A stretch of DNA of 64,000 bases from Sphaerisporangium album (GCF_003323745.1 NZ_QOIL01000013.1:168794-232793), one strand, 5' to 3'. Counted from the stretch's first letter, positions 43,321 to 53,100 are shown. Notes: generated by a model not told the origin, from the letters alone. Translations and numbers: made by a program.

Positions 43321-45591
43321 TTAAGAGAGTCCCCCCTTATCGGCGGCGGTCTCCCGCTCGCGGCAGCGCCCGCCCGCCTCGGCGTCACCGATCGCCTCGA
43401 AGACCTCGGCCGCGCGCGCGTACGCCTGACGGCTCTCCTCGGTACGCCCCTCCTCGGCCAGGGCGGCCGCGAGGTTCTCCAGCGCGAGGGCCTGGAGATA
43501 GTTGGACAACTGGAGCTTCTCCATGAGGTCCACCGCCCCGGTGAGCTCGGTGATCGCCTCTGCTCGGCGGCCGAGCGAGCGCAGGCACATGCCGAGGCGG
43601 AACCGCGCGTGTGTCCGGCCGATGTCCGCGATGCTCGGCGTCATCCCCGACCGGTCGTCGTCCAGCAGGGCGCACAGGCCGAGGTACTCCTCCAGCGCCT
43701 CCTCGAGGCGGCCCTGGTCGTAGAGGCAGTCGCCGAGTCCGCTGAGGGCCTGGCTGTAGCCGTCGATGTCGCCGGCGGACTTGAAGATCCCCGCCGAGCG
43801 GGCGAACGACTCGGCCGCCTCGCCGTGCCGTCCGAGCCGTCGGAGCGCGGCTCCCGCGTTGTTGTGGGCCCACGCGACCTGTGCCGTGGCGCCGCCGCGG
43901 GTGGCCAGGTCCAGCGCCTGGGCCGCGTGCAGCTGCGCGGTTTCCGGGTCGGGAGGCGGCACCAGATGAACCCACGCCAGGTAGTTGAGCTGAGTGGCCT
44001 GCTGCGCCGGATCGCCCAGGGCGGCGGCGGCCGCGGCGCCGAGCGTGAACACCTCCTTCAGGTGCGGCCCGTGGATCCACCGGGCGGAGAACCAGTGCAT
44101 CGACTCGGCGCAGTCCAGGACCTCGGCGTGCCGGGAGCTGCTCGCCGCGTGCCGCAACGCTCCCATCCAGTTGTCGACGTTCACGCGCAGCCACCGCTCG
44201 GCCTCCTCCGGGGAGGACAGGTCGGTGCCCGCCCGGTCAGGAAGGCCGTAGGCGGGTTCGAACCATCGCCCGGCGATGGTGGCCACCCGCAGCAGCCACG
44301 ACGTCATCCGCCCGGTGATCTCGGCGCGTTCGGAGGCGGCGTCCTCGGCCTGCAGCCTGTCCCGGGCGAAGAGCCGGACGAGGTCGTGGAAGCGGTAGCG
44401 GCCGGAGGTGCTGTCATGCAGCAGGCCGAGGTCCACGAGCTCGTCGAGGGCGTCCCAGGCGTCCTCGATCGACGTGCCGCCGGCCACCGCGGCGAGCGCG
44501 GCGTCGAAGTCCCGGCCGGGCACCAGAGCGAGCCGGCGGAAGACTCGCCGCGCCAGGTCCGCGAGCTGTTCGTACGACATGGCGAACGCGTTGGCGATCT
44601 TGAGGTCCCCGGCTCTGAGCTGGTCGAGGCGGCGCTGCTCATCGGCCAGCCGGGTGACCAGGTCGGAGGCCTGCCAGCCGGGCCGGCTGACCAGCCGGTT
44701 CCCGACGATGCGCAGGGCCAGGGGGAGGCCGCCGCACAGGTGGGCCAGCTCGGTGATCGCCGCGCCGTGGTCCGCGGAACCGCGCGCTCCCATGATCGCG
44801 GCCAGCAGCTCCGCGGCCTCCGCCTCCGGCAGGGGACCGAGACCCAGCCGGTGGACGCCCTCCAGGCCCGGCAGCAGCCGCCGGCTCGTGGCGAGCGTTC
44901 TGCTCAGGCCGTCGCCGGGCAGGAGCGGACGGATCTGCTCCTCAGACGCGGCGTTGTCGAGCACGACCAGAACGCGCCTTTCCCGCAGCAGCGACCGGTA
45001 CAGCGAGGCGCGTGCGGAGGTGTCGTGCGGCATCTGCCGGTCCGTGGTGCCGAGCGCGCGAAGCAACTGCGTCAAGGCGTCGTCGACGGCGAGCGGCTGG
45101 GGGGACATGCCGAACAGGTCGGTGAAGAACACCCCGTCAGGAAAGTGCGGCCGCAGGGCGTGGGCGGCGCGGACGGCGAGCGTGGTCTTGCCCAGCCCGG
45201 CCGAGCCGGTGATGAGGGCCACCCCTGCCGCGCCGGGCGTGTGACCGGCGTGCAAGAAGTCGTTCGTCCAGGCCAGCTCGGCCGCGCGGCCGGTGAAGTC
45301 GTCAACGGATCGGGGCAGCTCGCACAGGCCGGTCGGGCGCGTCCAGTGATCGCGCAGACGGCCGTCCCTGGCCTGGTCGATGAGCTGCGTGCGGTCGGCC
45401 TCGCCCAGGTCGAGCGCCTCGGCGAGGGCGGTGACGGTGCGGTGCTGGGGCCCCTTGCTGCGTCCGCGCTCCATGTCCGACAGCGTCCGGGCGCTGACCC
45501 CCGACGCTTCGGCGAGTTGTTCGAGGGTCATGCGGGCCGCGTGCCGGTGGCGACGCAGCAGTTCCCCGAAGCCGGGTGCGGTGGTGGACAC
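43321..45591 (-). CDS. XRE-NB-ARC-TPR STAND ATPase regulator
   Basis: Protein of about 756 aa. N-terminal XRE helix-turn-helix (FGELLRRHRHAARMTLEQLA, VSARTLSDMERGRSKGPQ), NB-ARC NTPase with Walker A TGSAGLGKTT, Walker B RRVLVVLDNAAS, GLPLAL and a winged-helix MHD-like segment (FHDLVRLFARDR), then TPR repeats to the end (ALSGLGDCLYDQGRLEEALE). These switch proteins oligomerise on ATP binding in response to a signal and may regulate antibiotic or defence genes. I use GTG 45591 (VSTTAPGFGELL); the longer frame to 45663 overlaps an abhydrolase remnant. It is convergent with the ABC operon. Confidence 0.85.
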   Translation of the reverse strand: MSTTAPGFGELLRRHRHAARMTLEQLAEASGVSARTLSDMERGRSKGPQHRTVTALAEALDLGEADRTQLIDQARDGRLRDHWTRPTGLCELPRSVDDFTGRAAELAWTNDFLHAGHTPGAAGVALITGSAGLGKTTLAVRAAHALRPHFPDGVFFTDLFGMSPQPLAVDDALTQLLRALGTTDRQMPHDTSARASLYRSLLRERRVLVVLDNAASEEQIRPLLPGDGLSRTLATSRRLLPGLEGVHRLGLGPLPEAEAAELLAAIMGARGSADHGAAITELAHLCGGLPLALRIVGNRLVSRPGWQASDLVTRLADEQRRLDQLRAGDLKIANAFAMSYEQLADLARRVFRRLALVPGRDFDAALAAVAGGTSIEDAWDALDELVDLGLLHDSTSGRYRFHDLVRLFARDRLQAEDAASERAEITGRMTSWLLRVATIAGRWFEPAYGLPDRAGTDLSSPEEAERWLRVNVDNWMGALRHAASSSRHAEVLDCAESMHWFSARWIHGPHLKEVFTLGAAAAAALGDPAQQATQLNYLAWVHLVPPPDPETAQLHAAQALDLATRGGATAQVAWAHNNAGAALRRLGRHGEAAESFARSAGIFKSAGDIDGYSQALSGLGDCLYDQGRLEEALEEYLGLCALLDDDRSGMTPSIADIGRTHARFRLGMCLRSLGRRAEAITELTGAVDLMEKLQLSNYLQALALENLAAALAEEGRTEESRQAYARAAEVFEAIGDAEAGGRCRERETAADKGGLS

Positions 45592-45598
45592 GGGTCGC

Positions 45599-45742
45599 TC
45601 AGGGACGGTTCGCGGCGGCGGCCCGGGCGATGACGGCGGCGACCACGGCCGGGTCGGCGACATGGACGCCCTGCCGGCCGGACCCGTCCACGAACCCGCA
45701 GTGGACCAGGACGATGCTCGGGGGCGCCGATTGCGCGCTCAT
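45599..45742 (-). pseudogene. Internally deleted alpha/beta hydrolase
   Basis: 47 codons, ATG to stop. The first part, PSIVLVHCGFVDGSGRQGVH, equals the N-terminus of the intact hydrolase at 51514-52194 (NIVLVHGGFVDGSGWQGVY). It continues directly into VADPAVVAAVIARAAA, equal to that protein's C-terminus (VSQPAAVADLIRQAAA). About 180 codons including the GHSxGG nucleophile have been lost in frame. The oxyanion-side HGG is also HCG. It ends 8 nt before the STAND regulator start. Confidence 0.75.
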
Positions 45743-45833
45743 GCTGTGCTCCTTCGCCGATGGGAAGGCCTTTCACGCTAGGTCGCCGGGCGAAGGGCTC
45801 GATTGAGTCATTTGACTTGGATCCACCGGTGAT

Positions 45834-48605
45834 TCAGCCCGGCGGCTCCTGCGGCGTGGTCGTCAGCGCGTCGCGGAGGGCGGCCCGCGAGGCCACGCCG
45901 AGCTTCGGGAACAGCTGGTACAGGTGGTTCGCGACGGTGCGCGGAGACAGGAACAGCCGCTCGCCGATCTGCTTGTTGCTCAGCCCCGCCGCTGCCAGCC
46001 TGGCGATCTCCTGCTGCTGGGGAGTGAGCGAGGCCATCCCCGTCGCCTCGCCGTGGCGGATGGACCGTCCCGTCGCCCGCAGTTCGGTGCCTGCTCTGGC
46101 CACCCACGGCCGGGCGTCGAGGCTGCGGAAGGTGTCGAGCGCGGCGGCCAGCTGGGCGCGGGCCTCGGTGGTGGCCCGGTCGCGGCGCAGCCGCTCGCCG
46201 TAGACGAGCTGCAGGCGGGCCCGCTCGAACGGCCAGCGCTCCGCGCCGGCGGTGGACAGCGCGGCCTCGAACAACCGCTCGTACCGCCCGACGGGGGCGA
46301 CCATGGCCGCCGAGGCGCCGGTGGCCATCGCCAGCCGCGGCGAGATCACGGCCAGCCCGGCCTGTCCGACGGCGGCGGCATGAGCGGCCGCCTCGGCCTG
46401 ACGGCCGGTCCGCACGGCGGCCTCGACCAGGTCGGTGATGTTCCGCAGCGCGTGCGGGACGTGCGAGGCGAGCACACCCGCCGGGCTGATGGCGGCGGAC
46501 TGCCGGTAAGCCTCCTCGAAGTCGGCCCTGGCCAGCGCCACCAGCGTCCTGACGTGCCAGGCGTAGCACTGGATCGCGCGGGCCCTTCGCGGCGTCGCCC
46601 ATCGGGTCATCTGGTCGGCCAGCGTCGTGGCGGTGTCGTCCTGCCCGCGCGCGGCGGCCAGCATCGCCTTCAGGTAGACCCCGGACCAGGCCAGCAGCCG
46701 GTAGCCGTGCTTGTCGCACAGCATCAGACCCTCTTCGACGACCTGCTCCATCTCCTCCCATTCGCCTACGAGGAAGGCGTCGTTGCCCAGCAGGAACAGC
46801 GCCTCGATCGCCGCGGTGACGGCTCCGCCGTCGCGGCCGTGGCCGACGACCCGCCACAACCCGTCGCGGCACTGCCCCAGCCGGTCGACGTAGGAACCGG
46901 CGATGCCGATGCGGCAGATACGCGCCGGGACGATCTCCTTGTTCAGTCCCGCGATGACGGCGTCCAGCCGATCGAGCACCGGCGGCGCCAGGCGGGCCGG
47001 GTCGGAGAAGGTCTTGCCGAGGATGTCCAGCAGTTCGGGAGGCCCCGGCCGGAGACGGGCGATCGCCCTGTGGAAGGCTTCCCACAGCTCGGCACGCCCG
47101 CCGAAGAAGCACACCATGAGCAGGGTGTACAACCCCTCGATGAGGGGCTTGTTGTGGGCGTCACCGGGATCGGCCAGCATCTCGATCGCGCCGGCCATCA
47201 GCCGGTGCGCGCTGTCCACGTCACCGTCGCCGTGGAGCAAGTGGTAGGTGCCGCCGACCGCGGTGGCCAGCGACTCGCCACGCGAGTCCGCGCGGCGGGC
47301 ACGTTCCAGCAGATGCGGAGCATCGCGCAGGTCACCGTTCACGATCGAGCCAAGGTAGGCGGCTTCCCCCAGCCGTCCGGCCCGGTCGATGCCGGCCGGG
47401 CTCAGCTCGGCGGCGCGCAGGAGTTGGGCGATGGCGGCGACACCGTCCCCACGCCGGAGGTTGGCGTGCGCGACCGACTGAAGGAGCCCGGCGACCTTCT
47501 CGTCAGGTCCCTCCGCCGCCTCGGCCAGGTGCCAGGCTCGCCGTTCACGCTGACCGGCGAGCCGTACGGCCAGCAACCGGTGGGCCCGGCGGCGCTGTTC
47601 ATTCGTGGACAGCTCCACCACCGCCGAGCCGATCAGCGGATGGCGGAAGACCAGTTTCTGCTCGATCCTGATCAGCCGCGCCCGTTCCGCGGGGGCCAGC
47701 GCGTCCGTGTTCCCCAGGACGTCCAGGTCGCTGGTCCCGTCGAGTACGGCAAGCAGCAGCAGGTCGTACGTCGCGGCGGGTAGATCCTTGATCCGTGCGG
47801 CGAACACCGCCTGCAGGCGCCCGCTGAGCGGCAGAACCGGAGGCAGCGTGTTTCCCGAGACCCGCTGGAAGTCGCTGAGTGCCACCGGCAACTCCAGCAG
47901 GGCCAGCGGGTTGCCCTGAGCGTCGGCCAGCAGCCGCTGGCGGGCCCTGGGCGCCAGCGCCGGGAAATGCGCTTTCAACAGGTCTGCCGCGCCCCGCTCG
48001 TCCAGCGGCTGGAGCTCATAGCCGGGCAGCCCGCCGTACTCGAAGAAGCTCTCCTCACCCGAGCGGGACGCCGCGAGCAGTCCGACCCGGCTGCCGGTGA
48101 GGCGGCGCGCCACAAAGCCCAGAACGACGGCGCTGGCCCGATCCAGCCACGCGATGTCATCGACGATCACCAGCAGCGGGCGCGGGACGGCGGCCTGGCG
48201 AAGTAGCAGCAGCGCCGCGTTGGCCACGAGGAGCTGGCCTGGCGGGGCTCCTTCGCCCAGCCCCAGTGCGACGCTCAACGCCCGCTCGTGCGCCGGACTG
48301 AGGGCCGGCAGGCTCGCGAAGAGCGGACTGAGAACCTGGTGGAGGCCGGCGAAGCTCACCTCGGCCTCGAACTGCGCGCCGGAGGCGCGTAACACCCTGT
48401 GGCCGGCGGCCGTCGCCCGTGCCGCGGCGACGTCCAGCAGCGCGGACTTGCCGACACCGGCTTCGCCCAGCAGCATGAACGCGCCGCCCTGGAAGGCGGC
48501 TTGGTCGGCGAAGTCGCCGATCCGGGCGAGATCCCGTTCGCGGCCCATCAGCGATCCCGCCGGATCACCGCCGGAGGAAGGTCTCCCACCCATAGTCGAG
48601 CCCAC
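45834..48605 (-). CDS. LuxR-family LAL regulator with AAA ATPase
   Basis: Large ATP-binding LuxR regulator, 923 aa. Walker A LLGEAGVGKSALLD (about residues 45-58), Walker B LLVIVDDIAWLD, TPR-like helical middle, and a C-terminal LuxR HTH (LTPQQQEIARLAAAGLSNKQ, SPRTVANHLYQLFPKLGVAS). LAL/MalT-type proteins activate transcription of carbon-use or antibiotic gene clusters when bound to ATP and inducer. Start at GTG 48605; ATG 48593 is an alternative. It lies between the hydrolase remnant and the acyl-CoA ligase on the same strand, but the target is unknown. Confidence 0.9.
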   Translation of the reverse strand: MGSTMGGRPSSGGDPAGSLMGRERDLARIGDFADQAAFQGGAFMLLGEAGVGKSALLDVAAARATAAGHRVLRASGAQFEAEVSFAGLHQVLSPLFASLPALSPAHERALSVALGLGEGAPPGQLLVANAALLLLRQAAVPRPLLVIVDDIAWLDRASAVVLGFVARRLTGSRVGLLAASRSGEESFFEYGGLPGYELQPLDERGAADLLKAHFPALAPRARQRLLADAQGNPLALLELPVALSDFQRVSGNTLPPVLPLSGRLQAVFAARIKDLPAATYDLLLLAVLDGTSDLDVLGNTDALAPAERARLIRIEQKLVFRHPLIGSAVVELSTNEQRRRAHRLLAVRLAGQRERRAWHLAEAAEGPDEKVAGLLQSVAHANLRRGDGVAAIAQLLRAAELSPAGIDRAGRLGEAAYLGSIVNGDLRDAPHLLERARRADSRGESLATAVGGTYHLLHGDGDVDSAHRLMAGAIEMLADPGDAHNKPLIEGLYTLLMVCFFGGRAELWEAFHRAIARLRPGPPELLDILGKTFSDPARLAPPVLDRLDAVIAGLNKEIVPARICRIGIAGSYVDRLGQCRDGLWRVVGHGRDGGAVTAAIEALFLLGNDAFLVGEWEEMEQVVEEGLMLCDKHGYRLLAWSGVYLKAMLAAARGQDDTATTLADQMTRWATPRRARAIQCYAWHVRTLVALARADFEEAYRQSAAISPAGVLASHVPHALRNITDLVEAAVRTGRQAEAAAHAAAVGQAGLAVISPRLAMATGASAAMVAPVGRYERLFEAALSTAGAERWPFERARLQLVYGERLRRDRATTEARAQLAAALDTFRSLDARPWVARAGTELRATGRSIRHGEATGMASLTPQQQEIARLAAAGLSNKQIGERLFLSPRTVANHLYQLFPKLGVASRAALRDALTTTPQEPPG

Positions 48606-48657
48606 GGGTCGACCCTACGCTCAGCCTTGGGGACATCGATACGCCGTCCCGCGGGGC

Positions 48658-50208
48658 TCAGCCCCCTGAACGGTCGGCGTCGGCCCAGTACGGCTTGCGC
48701 AGCTCTCTCTTAAGGATCTTGCCGGCTCCGGATACGGGCAAGGCCTCGCGGAACTCGCACGATCGCGGCGCCTTGTAGCCGGCGATGTGGTCCTTGACGT
48801 GGGCCCGGATGTCCTCGGCGGTGGCGGTCGCGCCGGCGCGCAGGACGATGACGGCGTGAACACGCTCCCCCCACCGTGCGTCCGGTATGCCGATGACGGC
48901 GCACGAGGCCACCGCGGGATGCTGGGCGACGATGTTCTCGACCTCGGCGGAGTAGACGTTCTCGCCCCCGGTGATGATCATGTCTTTGATCCGGTCGACG
49001 ATGTAGAGGTAGCCGTTCTCGTCGAGGTAGCCGCCGTCGCCGGTGTGCATCCATCCATCGCGCACCGCCTCGGCACTTTCCTCGGGCATGCCCCAGTAGC
49101 CGAGCATCACGTTGGCGCCCCTGACCGTGACTTCGCCGACGGTGCCCGCCGGTGCCGGCCGGCCGCCTTCGGCGATGACGCGGACCTCGACCTGGGGGAC
49201 GGCTCGCCCCGCCGAGCGCAGCGGCGCACCACCGGCGAGGTGCTCCTGCGCGGTGAGCAGGGTGGCCGCGGGGGCGAGCTCCGTCATGCCGTACGCCTGG
49301 GTGAAGCCGGCTTCGGGAAACGCCTTCATGGCTCGGGTCAGCACTGCCTCGGAGATCGGGGCGGCGCCATAGGTGATGGAGGTCAGGCTGGAGACGTCGT
49401 AGTCCTGCAGCCGGGGGTGGTCGGCCAGGACCTGGATTATCGTCGGTACCAGGAAGGTGGAGGTGGCGCCGTGCTCCTGGATGGCGGCCAGGACGCGAAC
49501 GGGGTCGAAGGCGGGGACCATGATGTGGGTGCCGCCGACCATGCTCTGCGCGGTCCAGGAGGCCAGCCCGGCCAGGTGATACAGCGGGGCGACGTGAAGG
49601 AAGCGCCCGCCGGGATGGGCCAGGGCGCGCATCGAGAGGATGCCGAGCGCCGCGGTGATCAGGTTGGTGTGGCTGAGCATGACCCCCTTGGGGCGGCCGG
49701 TGGTGCCGCCGGTGTAGAACACCCCGGCAAGGGCATCGCCACCCCGGCGTACGTCCGGCACCGGCGGCGCGTCGGCCACGAGTTCCTCGTAGGAGAGCGT
49801 CTCGTCAGGGGTTGGGCCGTCACCGCAGTGGATCACGGTGGTCACCGTGGGAGCGGCCGCGCGCAGGGCCGGAACCTGGGCGGCGAAGGCATCGTCCACC
49901 AGCAGCACCGAAGTCTGCGAGTCCCGAAGCGCATAGCCCGTCTCGGCGGGGGTCCAGCGGGTGTTGATCGGGTTCACCGCGGCGCCCCGCCACCACGTGG
50001 CCAGCAGGTATTCGTGGTAGCGGTCGGAGTTGAGGGCCACGATGGCGACCCGGTCACCTTCACCGACTCCCAGCTCACATAGCGCTCCGGCCAGGCGCTC
50101 GACGCGTGCGGCGACGTCGCGGTGGGTTCGGACCCGATCGCCGAGGATGGTGGCGGGCAGGCCGGGAGTCTGCTGGAGCGCGCGGTGCAGGGGCTGGGTC
50201 AGGTGCAT
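48658..50208 (-). CDS. Long-chain fatty acid/acyl-CoA ligase, AMP-binding family
   Basis: Protein of 516 aa. The ATG at 50208 has AGGAG upstream. AMP-binding motifs: FYTGGTTGRPKGVMLSHTNL (A3), FTQAYGMTELAPAATLL (A5), WMHTGDGGYLDENGYLYIVD (A7), RIKDMIITGGENVYSAEVEN (A8), and the catalytic Lys in PVSGAGKILKRELR (A10). It activates a carboxylic acid as acyl-AMP and then acyl-CoA. The substrate cannot be read off. Its start overlaps the end of a decayed alpha/beta hydrolase, which suggests an original operon with it and with the esterases upstream. Confidence 0.92.
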   Translation of the reverse strand: MHLTQPLHRALQQTPGLPATILGDRVRTHRDVAARVERLAGALCELGVGEGDRVAIVALNSDRYHEYLLATWWRGAAVNPINTRWTPAETGYALRDSQTSVLLVDDAFAAQVPALRAAAPTVTTVIHCGDGPTPDETLSYEELVADAPPVPDVRRGGDALAGVFYTGGTTGRPKGVMLSHTNLITAALGILSMRALAHPGGRFLHVAPLYHLAGLASWTAQSMVGGTHIMVPAFDPVRVLAAIQEHGATSTFLVPTIIQVLADHPRLQDYDVSSLTSITYGAAPISEAVLTRAMKAFPEAGFTQAYGMTELAPAATLLTAQEHLAGGAPLRSAGRAVPQVEVRVIAEGGRPAPAGTVGEVTVRGANVMLGYWGMPEESAEAVRDGWMHTGDGGYLDENGYLYIVDRIKDMIITGGENVYSAEVENIVAQHPAVASCAVIGIPDARWGERVHAVIVLRAGATATAEDIRAHVKDHIAGYKAPRSCEFREALPVSGAGKILKRELRKPYWADADRSGG

Positions 50209-50470
50209 GGGCTCTCCTGCACGAATCCGGTGATCGCGGCGACGAAGTCGTGGGACTGTTCTATATGTCCCATATGCCCGCTGTCTTGTAGTAGGACGAA
50301 CCGGGAGTCGGGATGCCTTCGTGCAGCATCCCCGGTGAGCGGTCAGGTGTCGAACAGGATCCGGCCCAGCAGGCTGCCGCGTTCGTGGCTCACGGCGTAA
50401 TGCTGAGCCACGAACCCGCCGTGGGAGTGTCCGAGCAGGAACACGCGCGGCGCGCTCAAGGGGGGAGCGG
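50199..50470 (-). pseudogene. Alpha/beta hydrolase with premature stop and in-frame deletion
   Basis: One minus-strand frame encodes VFLLGHSHGGFVAQHYAVSH with a nucleophile elbow, then ILFDT, a TGA stop (50343-50345), and in the same frame continues PDSRFVLLQDSGHMGHIEQ, the catalytic-His segment of proline-iminopeptidase-like hydrolases. Most of the lid and core between them is deleted and there is no start codon. Its stop overlaps the ligase start by 10 nt. Confidence 0.7.
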
Positions 50471-50510
50471 CACGCGTCCACGCGCCGTCTCCACCCCGGA
50501 TCAGGCCGGA

Positions 50511-51335
50511 TCAGTCGACGGCATGCGCGGCGTCCTGGATGATGCGGGTCACCAGGCCGGGCTGGCTGATCATCGGCACGTGCGAGGCGGCCGTCTCGTA
50601 GACCTTGGACTTGGCGCGCTTGTACATGTACCGCTCCAGTTGCGGCGGGATGGCCTTGTCCTGGGTGGCCACCAGCGCCCACGAGGGGATGGTGCGCCAG
50701 GCGACGCCCGTGGTCTTGTCGGTGAAGGACGAGGCACTGAAGGGCCGCTGCCCTGCCTGCATCACGCGGGTGGTGGAGACGGGCAGGTCCGCGGCGAACG
50801 CGGCCCGGAACTTGTCGGCCCGCAGGTACAGGTCCACGCCGGTGCTGCCGTCCGGGTTCGGATAGGGCACCTCCTGGACGGCGGCGGGGATCTGGGTACC
50901 GGGGTACTTGTTGATCAGGACACCGAGTTGCTCGCCCTCATCGGGGACGAATGCGGCGACATAGACCAGCGCCTTGACGTTGGGTGCGTCGGCGGCGGCA
51001 TTGGTGATGACGGCGCCGCCGTAGGAGTGTCCGACCAGCACGATCGGACCGTCGATCGACTTCAGGACACTGGCGATGTACGGCGCGTCGACGGGCAGGC
51101 CGCGCAGCGGGTTGGCCGGGGCCATGACCGGATAGCCCTTCGCCTGGAGCCGGCTGATCACGCCGTTCCAGTTGGACGCGTCGGCGAAGCCGCCGTGCAC
51201 CAGGACGATCGTGGGTTTGGTGTCACTGCTCGCGGTGGCGGCGGACGCGGCCGGCACGGTGAGCAGCGCGGCGGCCAGGCCGCTGACGGCGACGGCGAGC
51301 ACCATACGGCGCGGCAATGCGGTGGGACGGTTCAT
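50511..51335 (-). CDS. Secreted alpha/beta hydrolase (EstC/HNL-like)
   Basis: Protein of 274 aa from the ATG at 51335 (GGAGAC upstream). Signal peptide to about residue 33 (ending ASAATA). The core starts TIVLVHGGFADASNWNGVIS, the nucleophile motif is LVGHSYGGAVITN (Ser), and a catalytic His lies in ETAASHVPMISQPG near the C-terminus. It resembles the small Abhydrolase_6 family that includes plant-type esterases and hydroxynitrile lyases. It is a paralogue of the gene at 51514 on the same strand, 179 nt upstream of which it starts. Substrate unknown. Confidence 0.9.
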   Translation of the reverse strand: MNRPTALPRRMVLAVAVSGLAAALLTVPAASAATASSDTKPTIVLVHGGFADASNWNGVISRLQAKGYPVMAPANPLRGLPVDAPYIASVLKSIDGPIVLVGHSYGGAVITNAAADAPNVKALVYVAAFVPDEGEQLGVLINKYPGTQIPAAVQEVPYPNPDGSTGVDLYLRADKFRAAFAADLPVSTTRVMQAGQRPFSASSFTDKTTGVAWRTIPSWALVATQDKAIPPQLERYMYKRAKSKVYETAASHVPMISQPGLVTRIIQDAAHAVD

Positions 51336-51513
51336 GGCGGTCTCCAATGGAGCGGGTGAAGCGATATAGGGGAGATCCGGGAGCGGCGCGCACCCAACGA
51401 TCAGGGCTGCGCCGCGCCGGAAGTCGATGGCAACGCGGTGGCGGTCCGGGCGCAACGGCGCCACCCAGACCGGAGGGATTCGCCCGCCCTTGGCCAGGGC
51501 CGGCGCGGCGTTG

Positions 51514-52194
51514 TCAGGCGGCGGCCTGGCGGATGAGGTCGGCGACCGCAGCGGGCTGCGAAACGTAGACGGCGTGGCTGCCAATGGCCTCGACGACGGT
51601 CGCACCGGAGCGCTCGGCCATGGCCCGCTGAGCCGGTGGCGGGATCATCCGGTCCTCGGTGGCCACCAGGTACCAGGACGGCTTGTGTCGCCAGGCCGGT
51701 TCGGTGACCGCCCCGCCGAGAGCGTCCACGCCCCAGGGGACCTGCGCGTCGGCCATGAACTCGGCCGTCCGGGCGGGCAGGTCGGCGGCGAACGCGCCGT
51801 GGAACTTGTCCCGGTCGAGGAACAGGAAGCCGTCGCGCGGCGGCAGGATCGGCGGGACCGGCGCCCCGGGCGGCGGATCGGCGATGAGCGTGCTGACCGA
51901 CTCGCCCTTGTCGGGCGCGAACGCCGCGATGTAGGCCAGCGCCGCCACGTTCGGGTGGGTGCCGGCCTCGCTGATGACGACCCCGCCATAGGAGTGGCCG
52001 ACCAGCACCGCCGGGCCGTCGAGCGAGTCGAGGACCTGGCGGGTCGCGGCGACATCACCCTCCAGCGACAGCGTCGGGTTCTGCACGATCCGAATCTGGA
52101 ATCCGTCCTTGGCCAGGTCGTCGTAGACGCCCTGCCACCCGGACCCGTCCACGAAGCCGCCGTGCACGAGCACGATGTTCGTGATGCTTGTCAT
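51514..52194 (-). CDS. Cytoplasmic alpha/beta hydrolase paralogue
   Basis: Protein of 226 aa lacking a signal peptide (MTSITNIVLVHGGFVDGSGW). Ser nucleophile in VLVGHSYGGVVISEAG; catalytic His in IGSHAVYVSQP; the WYLVATEDRMIPP strand carries a conserved Asp. Same family as the secreted enzyme downstream, about equally long in its mature part. It is the intact relative of the deleted copy at 45599. The upstream ATG has GGAGCGACC, a usable ribosome-binding site. Confidence 0.92.
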   Translation of the reverse strand: MTSITNIVLVHGGFVDGSGWQGVYDDLAKDGFQIRIVQNPTLSLEGDVAATRQVLDSLDGPAVLVGHSYGGVVISEAGTHPNVAALAYIAAFAPDKGESVSTLIADPPPGAPVPPILPPRDGFLFLDRDKFHGAFAADLPARTAEFMADAQVPWGVDALGGAVTEPAWRHKPSWYLVATEDRMIPPPAQRAMAERSGATVVEAIGSHAVYVSQPAAVADLIRQAAA

Positions 52195-52469
52195 GGTCGC
52201 TCCTGCGATGACTGAACAGGCCCGATGCCTGTCCGGCGCACTCCATCCAAGCCACGGCGAAGATCACGAACCACGCAGAACAGCACGCAGAAGTACGCCA
52301 CAACGGGTCCCCGGCGGCTCGGCGAGCGGTTACCCGTGCGGCGCCGGACTCGGCGTTGTCACACGCCCTGACCGTGGGGGCCGTCCGCAGGTCCTGTCCC
52401 AGGGAAGGGATTACTGCTCAGGCGCGGAAAAATCTGGACACAAGTGATCTACATCGTAAAGGCGATCAG

Positions 52470-53033
52470 ATGTTAAACCTCCAACTAAAGAGAATCAAAA
52501 CCAACCCATCGCCGAAGCCAGCATCGCACTGGGCGGTCATCGAGCCGCTGCTGCCCAAGCATGAGCGGCGGTATCGCCATCCGGGCCGCAGGCGGCTGGA
52601 TGACCGGTTGGCGTTGCAGGGCATCTTGTTCGTGCTGCACACCGGGATCGCCTAGGAGCATCTGCCGCAGGAACTGGGCTATGGCTCGGGCATGACCTGC
52701 TGGCGGCGCCTGGCGGAGTGGAACAAGGTTCGCGGCAAGCGCGGCCGTCCCTGCCAGCGCCCCGATGTGGTGCTGGCCGATCGCGGCTACGACCACGACA
52801 AGTACCGCCGGTTGGTCCGTGAGTTGCAGATCCGGCCTCTGATCGCTCGCCGCGGCACCGAGCACGGCTCCGGCCTGGGCAAACACCGATACGTCGTCGA
52901 GCAGACCTTCGCCTTGCTGCACGCCTTCCGCCGTCTGCGCATCCGCTGGGAGATCCGCGCCGACATCCACCAAGCCTTCCTCAGCCTGGCCTGCGCCCTC
53001 ATCTGCTGGCGCCGCCTCACTTCATTGCGTTAG
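52470..53033 (+). pseudogene. IS5-family transposase with nonsense codon and internal deletion
   Basis: N-terminal portion SHWAVIEPLLPKHERRYRHP, RRRLDDRLALQGILFVLHTG, IA, then TAG (52653-52655, normally Trp in AWEHLPQELGYGSGMTCWRR). The frame continues EHLPQELGYGSGMTCWRRLA, then jumps from WNK to VRGKRGRPCQRPDVVLADRG, omitting the first catalytic Asp region of about 100 codons. The last catalytic Glu part (RYVVEQTFALLHAFRRLRIR) is kept. All parts share one frame. The element cannot encode an active transposase. Inverted termini were not located. Confidence 0.85.
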
Positions 53034-53100
53034 GACCTCTTAGGCGTGACGGTCGAAGACCGGATCGAGCAAGGGAGCACCGCTCGTTCACAGTGACGCC

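Noticed and set aside
43199-43324. 41-codon GTG frame after the ABC permease
   Set aside because: DDHALLRQESRMSEVFDGIG is not a family I know; it may be a remnant, and there is too little to call.
43321-45663. Longer start of the STAND regulator at 45663
   Set aside because: Added residues are Pro/Ser-rich and overlap the abhydrolase remnant; GTG 45591 directly precedes the XRE domain.
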